In this document: piece by piece, positions 1 through 7,324 of the stretch
Layout of the letters: the number at the start of each line of letters is the position of its first letter
Position numbering within the stretch: the first letter of the stretch is position 1
DNA from: Mucilaginibacter terrigena
Lineage (GTDB): Bacteria; Bacteroidota; Bacteroidia; Sphingobacteriales; Sphingobacteriaceae
DNA: 64,000 bases
NCBI RefSeq assembly: GCF_004168255.1
Contig: NZ_SEWG01000003.1
Coordinates: forward strand, 1-64,000
Direction of reading: 5' to 3'
Notes under the pieces: generated by a model
Database searches by the model: none
The model's input: the letters and a program-made list of their open reading frames with translations, nothing else
Told to the model about the DNA's origin: nothing
Program-made: the position numbers and the translations under genes

Positions 1-1
1 C

Positions 2-256
2 ATCCGCATGGTTGATCCGCAAACGCTGCTGCTAACCGGCCTTACCCGCGATGGTACGTTTTATATCGAGAACGGCAAGATCATGTTCCCGGTAAAAAAC
101 TTCAGGTTTAACGAGAGCCCGGTAATTATGCTTAACAACTTGGAAGCCCTTGGCAAAACCGAGCGCAGCATCAGCGTAGAAAGCTACCGAAGCTACATGA
201 TCCCGCCAATGAAAATAAGGGACTTTACATTTAGCTCACTTTCGGACGCGGTGTAA
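2..256 (+). CDS. TldD/PmbA family metalloprotease, C-terminal fragment
   Basis: Only the last 84 codons are inside the window; the gene enters from the left and the reading frame is open from base 2, so the ATG at base 8 is internal. The fragment reads IRMVDPQTLLLTGLTRDGT followed by FYIENGKI and PVKNFRFNESPV, which is the characteristic end of TldD/PmbA proteins. Members are zinc proteases that act as TldD-TldE pairs on peptides. The metal-binding helix lies outside the window, so which of the two subunits this is cannot be told. A strong terminator follows the stop codon. Confidence 0.85.
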   Translation: MRMVDPQTLLLTGLTRDGTFYIENGKIMFPVKNFRFNESPVIMLNNLEALGKTERSISVESYRSYMIPPMKIRDFTFSSLSDAV

Positions 257-275
257 GGGAAAAAAAATTATTTAG

Positions 276-318
276 CAGAAAAGTTGCAGTTGAAAACAGC
301 CTGCAACTTTTCTGTTTT
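276..318 (+). terminator. Rho-independent terminator after the TldD/PmbA gene
   Basis: A perfect 14-bp inverted repeat (CAGAAAAGTTGCAG at 276-289 against 301-314) with a 11-base loop is followed by TTTT. It sits 20 bases after the stop codon and separates the protease gene from the toxin-antitoxin pair. Confidence 0.85.
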
Positions 319-357
319 AAGATTAAACTCAATGTCCAAAAATGCTTAAATTTGAAT

Positions 358-543
358 ATGGAAACATTAATTGTACATCCTGAAAATAAAGAGCAGTTAA
401 ATGCTATAAAGGCGTTTATGAAGGCTCTTAAGATATCTTTTGAAGAAAAAGGATATGATCCGGACTTTGTAGCTAAAATTCAGAATAGCAGGGAACAGGT
501 TAAAAAAGGTGAAACAAGAATTGTTAATATAGACGATTTGTGA
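358..543 (+). CDS. Type II antitoxin, DUF2683-like
   Basis: A 61-residue acidic/basic mixed protein starting at the ATG at 358 (a TTG six bases earlier is also open but less likely). It lacks a recognisable DNA-binding motif by eye. Its end (VNIDDL) overlaps the next gene by four bases (GTGA), so the two are translationally coupled. Small proteins of this kind are common partners of YoeB toxins in Bacteroidota. The role as antitoxin is inferred mainly from the partner; the DUF2683 label is recognition from memory of the family. Confidence 0.7.
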   Translation: METLIVHPENKEQLNAIKAFMKALKISFEEKGYDPDFVAKIQNSREQVKKGETRIVNIDDL

Positions 544-797
544 TTGTAAGTTTCACCAAACAAGCTGATGCAGATATCGATTTTTTCAATAGAAGCGGTA
601 ACAAGCAAGTTATTAAGAAAATAAAGGAATTGCTTCAATCTATTGTTAATAATCCTTATAAAGGTATTGGACAACCAGAGCAATTAAAACATGATCTTTC
701 GGGTGCTTGGTCGAGACGGATCAATAAAGAACATCGATTAGTATATGAAGTAAAAGACGAAGTGGTCTATGTGCTTTCCTTAAAAGGCCACTATTAA
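540..797 (+). CDS. yoeB: Txe/YoeB family mRNA interferase toxin
   Basis: An 85-residue RelE-superfamily protein using a GTG start that overlaps the antitoxin stop. The sequence shows the YoeB pattern: an N-terminal strand-helix with lysines, the GAWSRRINKEHRLVYEV core, and a C-terminal LKGHY, where His-Tyr are the usual catalytic last residues of YoeB. The family cleaves ribosome-bound mRNA at the A site. The antitoxin lies immediately upstream and a terminator immediately downstream, so this is a self-contained two-gene unit. Confidence 0.85.
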   Translation: MIVSFTKQADADIDFFNRSGNKQVIKKIKELLQSIVNNPYKGIGQPEQLKHDLSGAWSRRINKEHRLVYEVKDEVVYVLSLKGHY

Positions 798-805
798 ATA
801 ATACC

Positions 806-838
806 AAACGCCATTGCAAAAGCAGTGGCGTTTTTTGT
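806..838 (+). terminator. Terminator after the YoeB module
   Basis: ACGCCATTGC at 808-817 pairs with GCAGTGGCGT at 822-831 (one G-T wobble) across an AAAA loop, then six or more T. It lies nine bases past the toxin stop and argues against a start for the next gene upstream of this point. Confidence 0.8.
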
Positions 839-864
839 TTCTTTGCAGCCCCAAAACTTTTATC

Positions 865-1872
865 ATGCAAAATTTCCCTGTTAGCAGTTCAATTCTTTCG
901 GCCACTCACGTCGGTTTATTTTTGCAGGATAAATATGGCTTTAGCGGGAAAGCCACTTGCAAGCTGCTTAAAACCGGCATCAATCACAGCTACCTGGTTA
1001 CGGATATTGAACGGAAAGCTGTCTTCAGGATCTACAGCCTTGCCTGGCGCACGCATTTAGAGATCTCTGAAGAAATAAGATTGTTGAATTTGCTGCGAGA
1101 AGCAGGCACTTCGGTTTCATACCCTATAAAAGATAAGTCAGGCAATTACATCCAGGAACTGAATGCTCCCGAGGGCATGCGCTTTGGTGTGCTGTTCTCT
1201 TTTGCCGAAGGCGAAAAGCTGCTGAATTTTGATGCCGCTGTGCATTTTAAAGCAGGCGAAACCATGGCGCGCATCCACCAGGTAACGCAGAACCTGCAAT
1301 TGAAAAGAGTGGCCTATACGCCAAAGGTTGTACTTCAGGATTCGCTTGATAAGATAAAAGGATTTTTACCTGCCGATAGTGAAGAAATGCAGTGGATGGC
1401 ATCGACACAAAAATATCTTTTGAACGAAATAAGCAAAGCCGACACCAGTAAACTAAGAGAAGGCGTAACGCACATGGATATCTGGTTCGACAACTTTAAC
1501 ATTACCAAAGATGGTAGGGTTACCCTATTCGATTTTGATTTTTGCGGCAACGGCTGGCTGTGTTACGATATTGCTTATTACATTTTGCAATTGCACAGCA
1601 CCGAAAAAATTGAGGCCGGGCGCGATGAAAAACTAAAAAACTTTTTAGCCGGATACGAATCCGTCACTCACATCAGCGATGAAGAAAAGCGCTTATTGCC
1701 TGCGTTGGGTGTTTGCATGTACTTTTTTTATCTCGGAGTGCAGTGTGAAAGATTTGATAATTGGTCGAACGTGTTTTTGAACGAGACCTATTTAAAGCGT
1801 TTTATTAATCTGCTGGTAAAAAAATACTTCGACGAAAACGTTGTCACCAAAAACACTGTTAATCCATCATGA
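865..1872 (+). CDS. Aminoglycoside phosphotransferase-fold kinase
   Basis: A 335-residue protein of the APH/choline kinase/homoserine kinase II fold. The catalytic loop HMDIWFDNFN gives His203, Asp205 and Asn210, and the metal-binding DFDF follows at residues 223-226. The N-lobe carries the nucleotide-binding strand (LKTGINHSYLV). An in-frame start at 814 would run through the preceding terminator, so the ATG at 865 is preferred. The stop overlaps the next gene's start as ATGA, so it is coupled to the 3-hydroxyisobutyrate-dehydrogenase-like enzyme. The phosphorylated substrate is unknown; a small amino-alcohol or amino acid is a guess. Confidence 0.75.
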   Translation: MQNFPVSSSILSATHVGLFLQDKYGFSGKATCKLLKTGINHSYLVTDIERKAVFRIYSLAWRTHLEISEEIRLLNLLREAGTSVSYPIKDKSGNYIQELNAPEGMRFGVLFSFAEGEKLLNFDAAVHFKAGETMARIHQVTQNLQLKRVAYTPKVVLQDSLDKIKGFLPADSEEMQWMASTQKYLLNEISKADTSKLREGVTHMDIWFDNFNITKDGRVTLFDFDFCGNGWLCYDIAYYILQLHSTEKIEAGRDEKLKNFLAGYESVTHISDEEKRLLPALGVCMYFFYLGVQCERFDNWSNVFLNETYLKRFINLLVKKYFDENVVTKNTVNPS

Positions 1873-2726
1873 CAAACACAACAAAAATCGGCTGGATAGG
1901 CCTTGGTTTAATGGGCAACCCCATGTCGCAGCAATTGTTAAAAGCGGGGTATCCGCTAATGGTTTACAATCGCCATAAAGATAAAGAAGCGGAACTAAAG
2001 CAACAGGGCGCTGCCACGGCATCAACCCCAAAACAACTCATACAGCAAACTGACGTGGTGATCATTATGGTTACCGACGATAAAGCCATCCGCGAAATAT
2101 TTACCGGTGAAGATGGTTTGTTGAGGGCTGATGTTAGCGGGAAAACTATCATCAACATGAGCACCGTATCACCGGCAATCAACAAAGAAATGGCTGAACT
2201 GTGTACGCAGCAGGGTAATCATCTGTTGGATGCACCGGTATCGGGCAGTGTTAAACAAGCCGAAACCGCCCAGTTAGTTATCATGGCCGGTGGCGATGCC
2301 GAAGTATTTGAAAATGTAAAACCGTTATTGGAAACGATAGGCAAACTGGCTGAAAACGTTGGGGCAACCGGCTCGGGCAACGCGGCCAAATTGGCTATCA
2401 ATACGCTGCTTAGCTTTTACACGCAAGGCCTGGCCGAGGCCCTTATCCTGGCCAAAAATAATGGAATAGAACCCGAAACTTTGCTGAACCTTTTAAGCAA
2501 TACAGCTATCGGTAACCCATACATCAAATTAAAGGGAGATGCTATCGTCAACAATAATTTCAAAGCTGCTTTCAGTCTCAAAAATATTGTGAAGGACCTG
2601 CAACTATCGCAGGATATTGGCCTCAACACGCCATTGGGCCAAACGGCTTTAAAAACATTTGAACAAGCCAGTACCCAATTTGGCGACGAAGACCTGATCG
2701 CTATTTATAAATATCTGGATAAGTAG
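1869..2726 (+). CDS. Beta-hydroxyacid dehydrogenase (3-hydroxyisobutyrate dehydrogenase family)
   Basis: A 285-residue NAD(P)-dependent oxidoreductase. The N-terminal Rossmann motif is GWIGLGLMGNPM (residues 8-19), the substrate-binding loop is DAPVSGSVKQAE near residue 120, and the catalytic lysine is Lys174 in GSGNAAKLAIN. These match the 3-hydroxyisobutyrate/tartronate-semialdehyde/glyoxylate reductase family; the exact substrate cannot be read from sequence. It begins inside the stop codon of the kinase-like gene, suggesting one two-gene operon, and it ends one base short of the converging lipoprotein gene. Confidence 0.85.
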   Translation: MTNTTKIGWIGLGLMGNPMSQQLLKAGYPLMVYNRHKDKEAELKQQGAATASTPKQLIQQTDVVIIMVTDDKAIREIFTGEDGLLRADVSGKTIINMSTVSPAINKEMAELCTQQGNHLLDAPVSGSVKQAETAQLVIMAGGDAEVFENVKPLLETIGKLAENVGATGSGNAAKLAINTLLSFYTQGLAEALILAKNNGIEPETLLNLLSNTAIGNPYIKLKGDAIVNNNFKAAFSLKNIVKDLQLSQDIGLNTPLGQTALKTFEQASTQFGDEDLIAIYKYLDK

Positions 2727-2727
2727 G

Positions 2728-3549
2728 CTAATCCCTTTTCTTTTTCAGGCTGTACGATGGCTTGTTGGATCTTATCTGCTCGGCATTATCGTACAGGCTC
2801 AGCGTTTTTTTATTGATGATGAACGAGTAGCTTTTTTGATCTTTGGTGTTAAGGTTAAATATGATCTCGTCGTGGCTGTGCTCCGGGTCGGCAATATGGT
2901 CGTTCTGTACATAATAGGTGGTTAAACCCGGCAAACCCGATACCTTACCGTTATCATAAAACTTAGCTATCACCTTTTTACCGGCTCCATCGGTACCCTC
3001 GTAATTCCCCGACAGGATAGCCTGGTTGATCATATAGTTCATGCCCTCGGCCAGGCCGCCCGCAGGTTTGGTTTGCATAGCCTTAATATATTGCGCGGTA
3101 GCCGTTTCCTTAGTTTTTGGGTTATAACTATAGATGATCAATGTAGTATCGCCATTTTTTACCTTGTAGCTCAGTTCATCATCGCCAAGCTCGATAGTGG
3201 TGGTGTTTTTCCCAGGCTGAAACCTTAATGCCATATCGGTACCCTCGTGGTTATTTATAACGGTTGGTACCATAATACTATCGCCTTTAAGCTGCGCGGT
3301 ATCAATATACATTACGGTAACGCCCATACCATGCTCCACAGCTTCCAGCGGCGATTTGGTTTTCTTTACTTTTTTAACATAATCCTTTTTTACCCAAACG
3401 CCGTTTATTAAAGGCTTAAACTGGTGAAGCAGGGCCTGCGATTGGTCGAGCCGGCCGGCGGCGGTGGTATCCTGGTCGGTATCGCCGGTTTTACTTTTGC
3501 ACGATAGGAATATACTTAGTATAAGCAGGGGGCAGATAATTCTTTTCAT
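2728..3549 (-). CDS. Hypothetical lipoprotein
   Basis: A 273-residue protein with a lipoprotein signal peptide; the lipobox is LSC with Cys17, followed by Lys-Ser-Lys and a charged linker. The rest is beta-rich and polar (GDDELSYKVKNGDTTLIIYSY), reminiscent of lipocalin-like or DUF-type sensor lipoproteins of Bacteroidota, but I do not recognise a specific family. It is transcribed alone, convergent with the dehydrogenase. The start at 3549 gives a complete signal peptide. Confidence 0.7.
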   Translation of the reverse strand: MKRIICPLLILSIFLSCKSKTGDTDQDTTAAGRLDQSQALLHQFKPLINGVWVKKDYVKKVKKTKSPLEAVEHGMGVTVMYIDTAQLKGDSIMVPTVINNHEGTDMALRFQPGKNTTTIELGDDELSYKVKNGDTTLIIYSYNPKTKETATAQYIKAMQTKPAGGLAEGMNYMINQAILSGNYEGTDGAGKKVIAKFYDNGKVSGLPGLTTYYVQNDHIADPEHSHDEIIFNLNTKDQKSYSFIINKKTLSLYDNAEQIRSNKPSYSLKKKRD

Positions 3550-3670
3550 GTAGACGTGTTAGTAGTACACAAGATAAGGAATTATAGCTTTATTCTTGTC
3601 TGTATGACACAATAAGTTTCGGTTTAATTATTTATAAAACATTTTGTACCTTAGAGATGCTAAAGATATT

Positions 3671-3853
3671 ATGAAGAAAGATACAGTGATAGAAGCCCTT
3701 GGCTCATTTGAAAATGAGTTTGACGCAGAAAAGCTAATTCAAAAACTTCTTTTTATTGAGGAAGTAGAAAAGGGTTTAAAAGATGTTAAAGAAGGGCGCG
3801 TGCATAATTATGATGATGTTAAGGAAAAATTCCTGACTAAGTGGAACCAGTAA
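3671..3853 (+). CDS. Putative antitoxin of a ParE-type module
   Basis: A 60-residue protein with mostly helical, charged sequence (FIEEVEKGLKDVKEGRVHNY) and no signal peptide. I prefer the ATG at 3671 to the TTG at 3644. The end overlaps the following ParE-like toxin gene by 13 bases. The length, the order (small protein first) and the overlap are those of type II antitoxins; the sequence itself gives no firm family assignment. Confidence 0.65.
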   Translation: MKKDTVIEALGSFENEFDAEKLIQKLLFIEEVEKGLKDVKEGRVHNYDDVKEKFLTKWNQ

Positions 3854-4140
3854 ACATTATTGTAACTGAATCTGCTTTATCAGATCTTGAAGATATAGAA
3901 ACTTACATTGCGCAGGATTCTACCTTAATTGCCAGAAGATTTATAAGTCGTATTTTTGATAAAATTGATGTACTATATAATTATCCTAAAGCCGGCAAAC
4001 CTGTACCGGAGCTAAATAACCCCATTATTCGTGAATTGCTTTTAAATAAATACCGTATTATTTATCAGCTTGTTAGCGAAACCCAAATAAATATTATTCG
4101 TGTTGTACACGGTTCTCGTTTATTAGATATCGAGTTATAA
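3841..4140 (+). CDS. RelE/ParE family toxin
   Basis: A 99-residue protein starting with GTG inside the antitoxin gene. The pattern is typical of ParE toxins: an N-terminal strand then ALSDLEDIETYIAQDS, the ARRFISRIFDKIDVL helix, the YPKAGKPVPEL turn and a C-terminal RIIYQL...INIIRVVHGSR block. ParE members poison DNA gyrase, but other members cleave mRNA, and the target here is not decidable. No transcription terminator is visible before ispG. Confidence 0.82.
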   Translation: MEPVNIIVTESALSDLEDIETYIAQDSTLIARRFISRIFDKIDVLYNYPKAGKPVPELNNPIIRELLLNKYRIIYQLVSETQINIIRVVHGSRLLDIEL

Positions 4141-4189
4141 TTTGAAATCAACCTTCCAACAAACAAATTCCAACTTCAAACTTCTTTCG

Positions 4190-4197
4190 TATTTTTG
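4190..4197 (+). promoter_or_regulatory. Putative -7 promoter box of ispG
   Basis: TATTTTTG matches the Bacteroidota -7 consensus TAnnTTTG and lies 24 bases before the ispG start codon. The -33 side has no clear TTTG, so confidence is moderate. Confidence 0.45.
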
Positions 4198-4220
4198 CAG
4201 CTTATTAATTCCATCCCTGC

Positions 4221-6254
4221 ATGAATGCTGATGCTGTTAAGATGCTGCAAGGCCGTTACTGTAACTCGCTAACCGAATACTCCCGTTTTGTAACCCGCGA
4301 GGTTGCCATCGGCGATGTGCCAATGGGCGGTAGCAATCCTATCCGCATCCAAAGCATGACCACCACCGATACCATGGATACCATAGGTACGGTTGAGCAA
4401 ACCATTCGCATGGTTGATGCCGGCTGCGAGTATGTGCGTATTACAGCGCCCAGCATCAAAGAAGCAAACAATCTTGCAGAAATAAAAAAGCAGCTTCGCC
4501 TGCGCGGCTACAATGTGCCGCTGGTGGCCGATATCCACTTTACCCCAAACGCTGCCGAGGTTGCCGCCCGTATTGTTGAAAAAGTACGTGTAAACCCCGG
4601 CAATTACGCCGATAAAAAGAAATTTGACACCATAGAATATACCGACCTGGAATACCGCGGCGAGTTGGAACGCATCTTCCAGAAATTTACACCGCTGGTA
4701 AAAATTTGCAAGGAATATGGCACTGCCATGCGCATTGGCACCAACCATGGATCGCTCAGTGATCGTATCATGAGCCGCTATGGCGATACGCCGCAGGGCA
4801 TGGTAGAGAGCGCGATGGAGTTTATCCGCATGTGCGAAACATTGGGCTATTACAGTTTGGTGGTGAGTATGAAAAGCAGTAACCCGCAGGTGATGGTACA
4901 AGCTTACCGCCTGCTGGTACAAACCATGGTTGCCGAGGGTATGAACTACCCGCTGCACCTGGGCGTAACCGAAGCCGGCGACGGCGAGGACGGCCGTATT
5001 AAATCGGCCGTAGGTATAGGTACTTTACTTGAAGATGGCCTGGGCGATACTGTTCGCGTATCCCTTACCGAAGAACCCGAAGCCGAAGCGCCGGTTGCGA
5101 TAGCACTGGTGAAAAGATATACTTTGAGGAGCGAAGTTGCCGGAGCGAAGAGTGAAGAAAGAATAATGACCCCGCATCCCGATCCTCAATCCTCGCACCA
5201 CTCCCCCTACGAATACAAAAAACGCGAAACGTATGAAGCCAACGCTTTTATAGGCGGGCATATGGTGCCAAGGGTAGTGCTTGACCTGTCGCGGGCCAAT
5301 TTAAAAGACCCTGCGGTGATGAATGATGCAGGTTACCTATATTCGGCATTGCTGGATAAATACAACATGGCCGAGCAATCGGTGGATTTTGTGTACCTGG
5401 GCGATAGCCTGCCATCGTTTACGTTGCCCGGCAATCTAAAACAGTTATACAATTATACCACGTGGATTAAGCTGGCCAATAAAACGTTGTGCCACCCGCT
5501 GTTTACGCTTGATGAATACATAAGCGCTGATGCGAACCGTTCATCAGCATTGAACCTCGTTCGCATTAAAAACGTCGATCTGGATACCGAAGCGTTTGGG
5601 CTGATCCCGCTTGATAAATCGCTGGTTTTTGTACTGGAAACCAATGAACTACACGGCATGGCCGACCAGCGCGCCTTTTTCCTGAAGCTACAGGAAATGG
5701 AACTGGATGTGCCGGTGATTGTGAAGAGGAGCTATGTTTTTAAAAGTCAAAAGTCAAAAGTCGAAAGTCAAAAAGATGACTTAGAACTTCAGACTCAAGA
5801 CTTACAACTTTTTGCCGGTACCGACCTTGGCGCATTATTAGTTGATGGTTTTGGCGATGGCATCTGGATAGGTGCGCCGCAGGTGCCAACCAGCGTTATT
5901 ACTTCTACCGCTTTTGGAATACTGCAGGCAACCCGCTCGCGCATTTCCAAAACAGAATATATCTCCTGCCCAAGCTGCGGGCGTACCCTGTTCGACCTGA
6001 TGGTAACCACGCAGATGATCCGCAGCCGCACAAGTCACCTTAAAGGGTTAAAAATTGGCATTATGGGCTGCATCGTAAACGGCCCCGGCGAAATGGCCGA
6101 TGCCGATTATGGCTATGTAGGCTCAGGCACAGATAAGGTAACCTTATACCGCGGCAAGCAAGCGGTGAAGAAAAATATCAGCTCGGCTAATGCGCTTGAC
6201 GAACTTATCGGCATCATCAAAGGCGACGGCAACTGGATAGAACCGGCGGAGTAA
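4221..6254 (+). CDS. ispG: 4-hydroxy-3-methylbut-2-enyl diphosphate synthase (long three-domain form)
   Basis: A 677-residue IspG/GcpE, the penultimate enzyme of the MEP isoprenoid pathway, which reduces MEcPP to HMBPP with a 4Fe-4S cluster. The N-terminal TIM-barrel part (about 1-295) begins VAIGDVPMGGSNPIRIQSM; the plant/Bacteroidota-type middle domain follows; the C-terminal iron-sulphur domain has the cluster ligands Cys583, Cys586, Cys617 and Glu624 (SCPSCGRT, MGCIVNGPGE). All key residues are present. Oddity: residues about 302-329 and 508-530 are low-complexity insertions at the two domain junctions, and their DNA resembles intergenic repeats of this same window. The frame stays open through both, so the gene appears intact. 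Confidence 0.96.
   Translation: MNADAVKMLQGRYCNSLTEYSRFVTREVAIGDVPMGGSNPIRIQSMTTTDTMDTIGTVEQTIRMVDAGCEYVRITAPSIKEANNLAEIKKQLRLRGYNVPLVADIHFTPNAAEVAARIVEKVRVNPGNYADKKKFDTIEYTDLEYRGELERIFQKFTPLVKICKEYGTAMRIGTNHGSLSDRIMSRYGDTPQGMVESAMEFIRMCETLGYYSLVVSMKSSNPQVMVQAYRLLVQTMVAEGMNYPLHLGVTEAGDGEDGRIKSAVGIGTLLEDGLGDTVRVSLTEEPEAEAPVAIALVKRYTLRSEVAGAKSEERIMTPHPDPQSSHHSPYEYKKRETYEANAFIGGHMVPRVVLDLSRANLKDPAVMNDAGYLYSALLDKYNMAEQSVDFVYLGDSLPSFTLPGNLKQLYNYTTWIKLANKTLCHPLFTLDEYISADANRSSALNLVRIKNVDLDTEAFGLIPLDKSLVFVLETNELHGMADQRAFFLKLQEMELDVPVIVKRSYVFKSQKSKVESQKDDLELQTQDLQLFAGTDLGALLVDGFGDGIWIGAPQVPTSVITSTAFGILQATRSRISKTEYISCPSCGRTLFDLMVTTQMIRSRTSHLKGLKIGIMGCIVNGPGEMADADYGYVGSGTDKVTLYRGKQAVKKNISSANALDELIGIIKGDGNWIEPAE
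5124..5208. repeat. In-frame repeat-like insertion 1 in ispG
   Basis: This GC-rich stretch encodes residues 302-329 (ending PHPDPQSSHHSP), which is unlike IspG. GGAGCGAAGAGTG at 5142-5154 is the exact reverse complement of bases 60094-60106 in the spacer before the hydroxyproline epimerase gene, and TGAGGAGCG at 5125-5133 recurs at 60055-60063. The right part (CCTCGCA then CCCC) also has a counterpart there. Confidence 0.6.
5742..5810. repeat. In-frame repeat-like insertion 2 in ispG
   Basis: Residues 508-530 (KSQKSKVESQ, then DDLELQTQDLQL) are encoded by iterated AAAGTC units on the left and their inverted counterparts (GACTT, CTTCAGACT, GACTTACAACTT) on the right, so the stretch can fold as a hairpin. 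GAACTTCAGACT and TACAACTT recur in the intergenic repeat at 46624-46656. Confidence 0.65.
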
Positions 6255-6270
6255 TCGCTACAATCAAAAA

Positions 6271-6397
6271 TGTCATTCCGAACGAGGAGAAATCTTGAAC
6301 ACCGTGCATCCAATGATGTATGGTGTTCACATGTCGCTTGTATAAGATTTCTCGTCGCCCCTGGGCACCGCCCACCTCATGCTCGCTCGAAATGACA
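6271..6397. repeat. Palindromic intergenic element, copy 1
   Basis: It begins TGTCATTCCGAACGAGGAG and ends with CTCGCTCGAAATGACA, i.e. inverted termini, with an inner pair GAAATCTT/AAGATTTC. It fills the space between the convergent ispG and acetyltransferase genes and could form a long hairpin on either transcript. Related copies lie at 9299, 41883 and 46341. Confidence 0.75.
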
Positions 6398-6402
6398 TTT
6401 TG

Positions 6403-6927
6403 TTACTTTCGCGGCAGCTTAAAAATAAACCGCCCTTCTTCATTTATGCTGGTTTGGGTAAACCCGGCCTTGGTCAGGATCCTTTGCGATGGAAAGTTAT
6501 CCACGCCGGTGTCCGCACAAATGGTTTTAACATCCGCGTTGGTAAAACCCCATTCGCAGATACGTTTTAGGGCCTCGGTACCGTAACCCTTGTTCTGGTG
6601 GTTTTGGTCGAACGAGTAGCCGGTAATGGCTTCGCCGTTCTCATCGGGGTAGCCTATGCCAATGCCACCAATGCTGGTGTTGGTGCTTTTCAGCACCGCC
6701 TCCCAGTTGCTGTACCACATAAATTTATCGGGATAAAGCAGCGTTTTGGGGATAAACCAATTCTCCAGGGCATCGTCCACTTCGGCTTCCCATATGGGGT
6801 CGATAAGCATATTGGAAGGGCTTAAACCCATCGATAGCTCCATTTTGTGGCGGCTTACTTTCCAAAGTAAAAGCTGCGCATGTGTTAACGGGATCAGCCG
6901 TAACCTTTCAGATTCGATAAAAAACAT
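6403..6927 (-). CDS. GNAT family N-acetyltransferase (RimJ/RimL type)
   Basis: A 174-residue acetyltransferase with the start FIESERLRLIPLT typical of the RimJ/RimL/SpeG group. The acetyl-CoA part includes GIGIGYPDENGEAITGYSF and QNKGYGTEALKRICEWGF, the Q/R-x-x-G-x-G/A loop. The substrate may be a protein N-terminus, an amine or an antibiotic; it is not decidable. It is a single-gene unit, convergent with ispG across the palindromic element. Confidence 0.85.
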   Translation of the reverse strand: MFFIESERLRLIPLTHAQLLLWKVSRHKMELSMGLSPSNMLIDPIWEAEVDDALENWFIPKTLLYPDKFMWYSNWEAVLKSTNTSIGGIGIGYPDENGEAITGYSFDQNHQNKGYGTEALKRICEWGFTNADVKTICADTGVDNFPSQRILTKAGFTQTSINEEGRFIFKLPRK

Positions 6928-7211
6928 TTTTTGATTTTGAATTTGTATAACAATAAAATTTCAGGTCACTTAAAAGTGAATGAGGGGACAGTCGGGGTAG
7001 ATGACTGTTTGTTATGCAATTCCAGGCGATGTAGTTTGCCTGTTTGATGTGTTAAGTAGCAGCGGCGGTATTGTTTTGTTGGGGTAAAGATATGCAAATT
7101 AGTACAGTAGTAATAATTTGAAACATTCGTCCTTGAAAAGAGCAGACAGTAGCTTCTTCACATCCCCAAAATCCTGCCAACCTGTCACCGCAAAGTAACT
7201 GCGGCTGACGG

Positions 7212-7246
7212 TTTGTGGCTTAACTGACACGCGATCTTTAATTTTT
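7212..7246 (+). promoter_or_regulatory. Putative dnaK promoter
   Basis: TTTG at 7212-7215 and TAATTTTT at 7239-7246 resemble the Bacteroidota -33 and -7 boxes with a 23-base spacer, slightly longer than usual; the -7 deviates at its last base. Confidence 0.35.
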
Positions 7247-7247
7247 C

Positions 7248-7266
7248 TGCCAAATGCATATTGGCA
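7248..7266. promoter_or_regulatory. Palindrome at the expected dnaK transcription start
   Basis: TGCCAA and TTGGCA flank seven bases, directly after the putative -7 box. Its position suits an operator or a leader hairpin; no cognate repressor is known to me. It does not resemble the HrcA CIRCE element. Confidence 0.4.
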
Positions 7267-7324
7267 CACGCATTGATAAATAGGTGTGGAAGCATTAAAT
7301 AATCAAGAAAAAACAAATCATAAT

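Larger units (their letters stand above)
6928..7324. other. Intergenic region upstream of dnaK
   Basis: No gene is visible in these 397 bases. The part nearest dnaK holds a promoter-like pair and two short palindromes: CCGCA/TGCGG (7188-7204) and TGCCAA/TTGGCA (7248-7266). The part nearest the acetyltransferase is its 5-prime region and shows nothing distinctive. Confidence 0.5.

Noticed and set aside
814..864. Upstream start for the phosphotransferase-fold gene
   Set aside because: The extension would be translated from the YoeB terminator and encodes unconserved sequence.
4269..4958. 229-codon open frame antisense to ispG
   Set aside because: It is a shadow of the strongly conserved ispG frame; its protein has no recognisable features and no promoter or ribosome site is seen.
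5124..5810. Frameshift or assembly error in ispG
   Set aside because: The frame is open through both insertions and all C-terminal iron-sulphur ligands follow in frame; an error would normally break the frame.
6271..6397. Insertion sequence
   Set aside because: Inverted ends are present, but no transposase frame or target duplication is visible; treated as a non-coding repeat.
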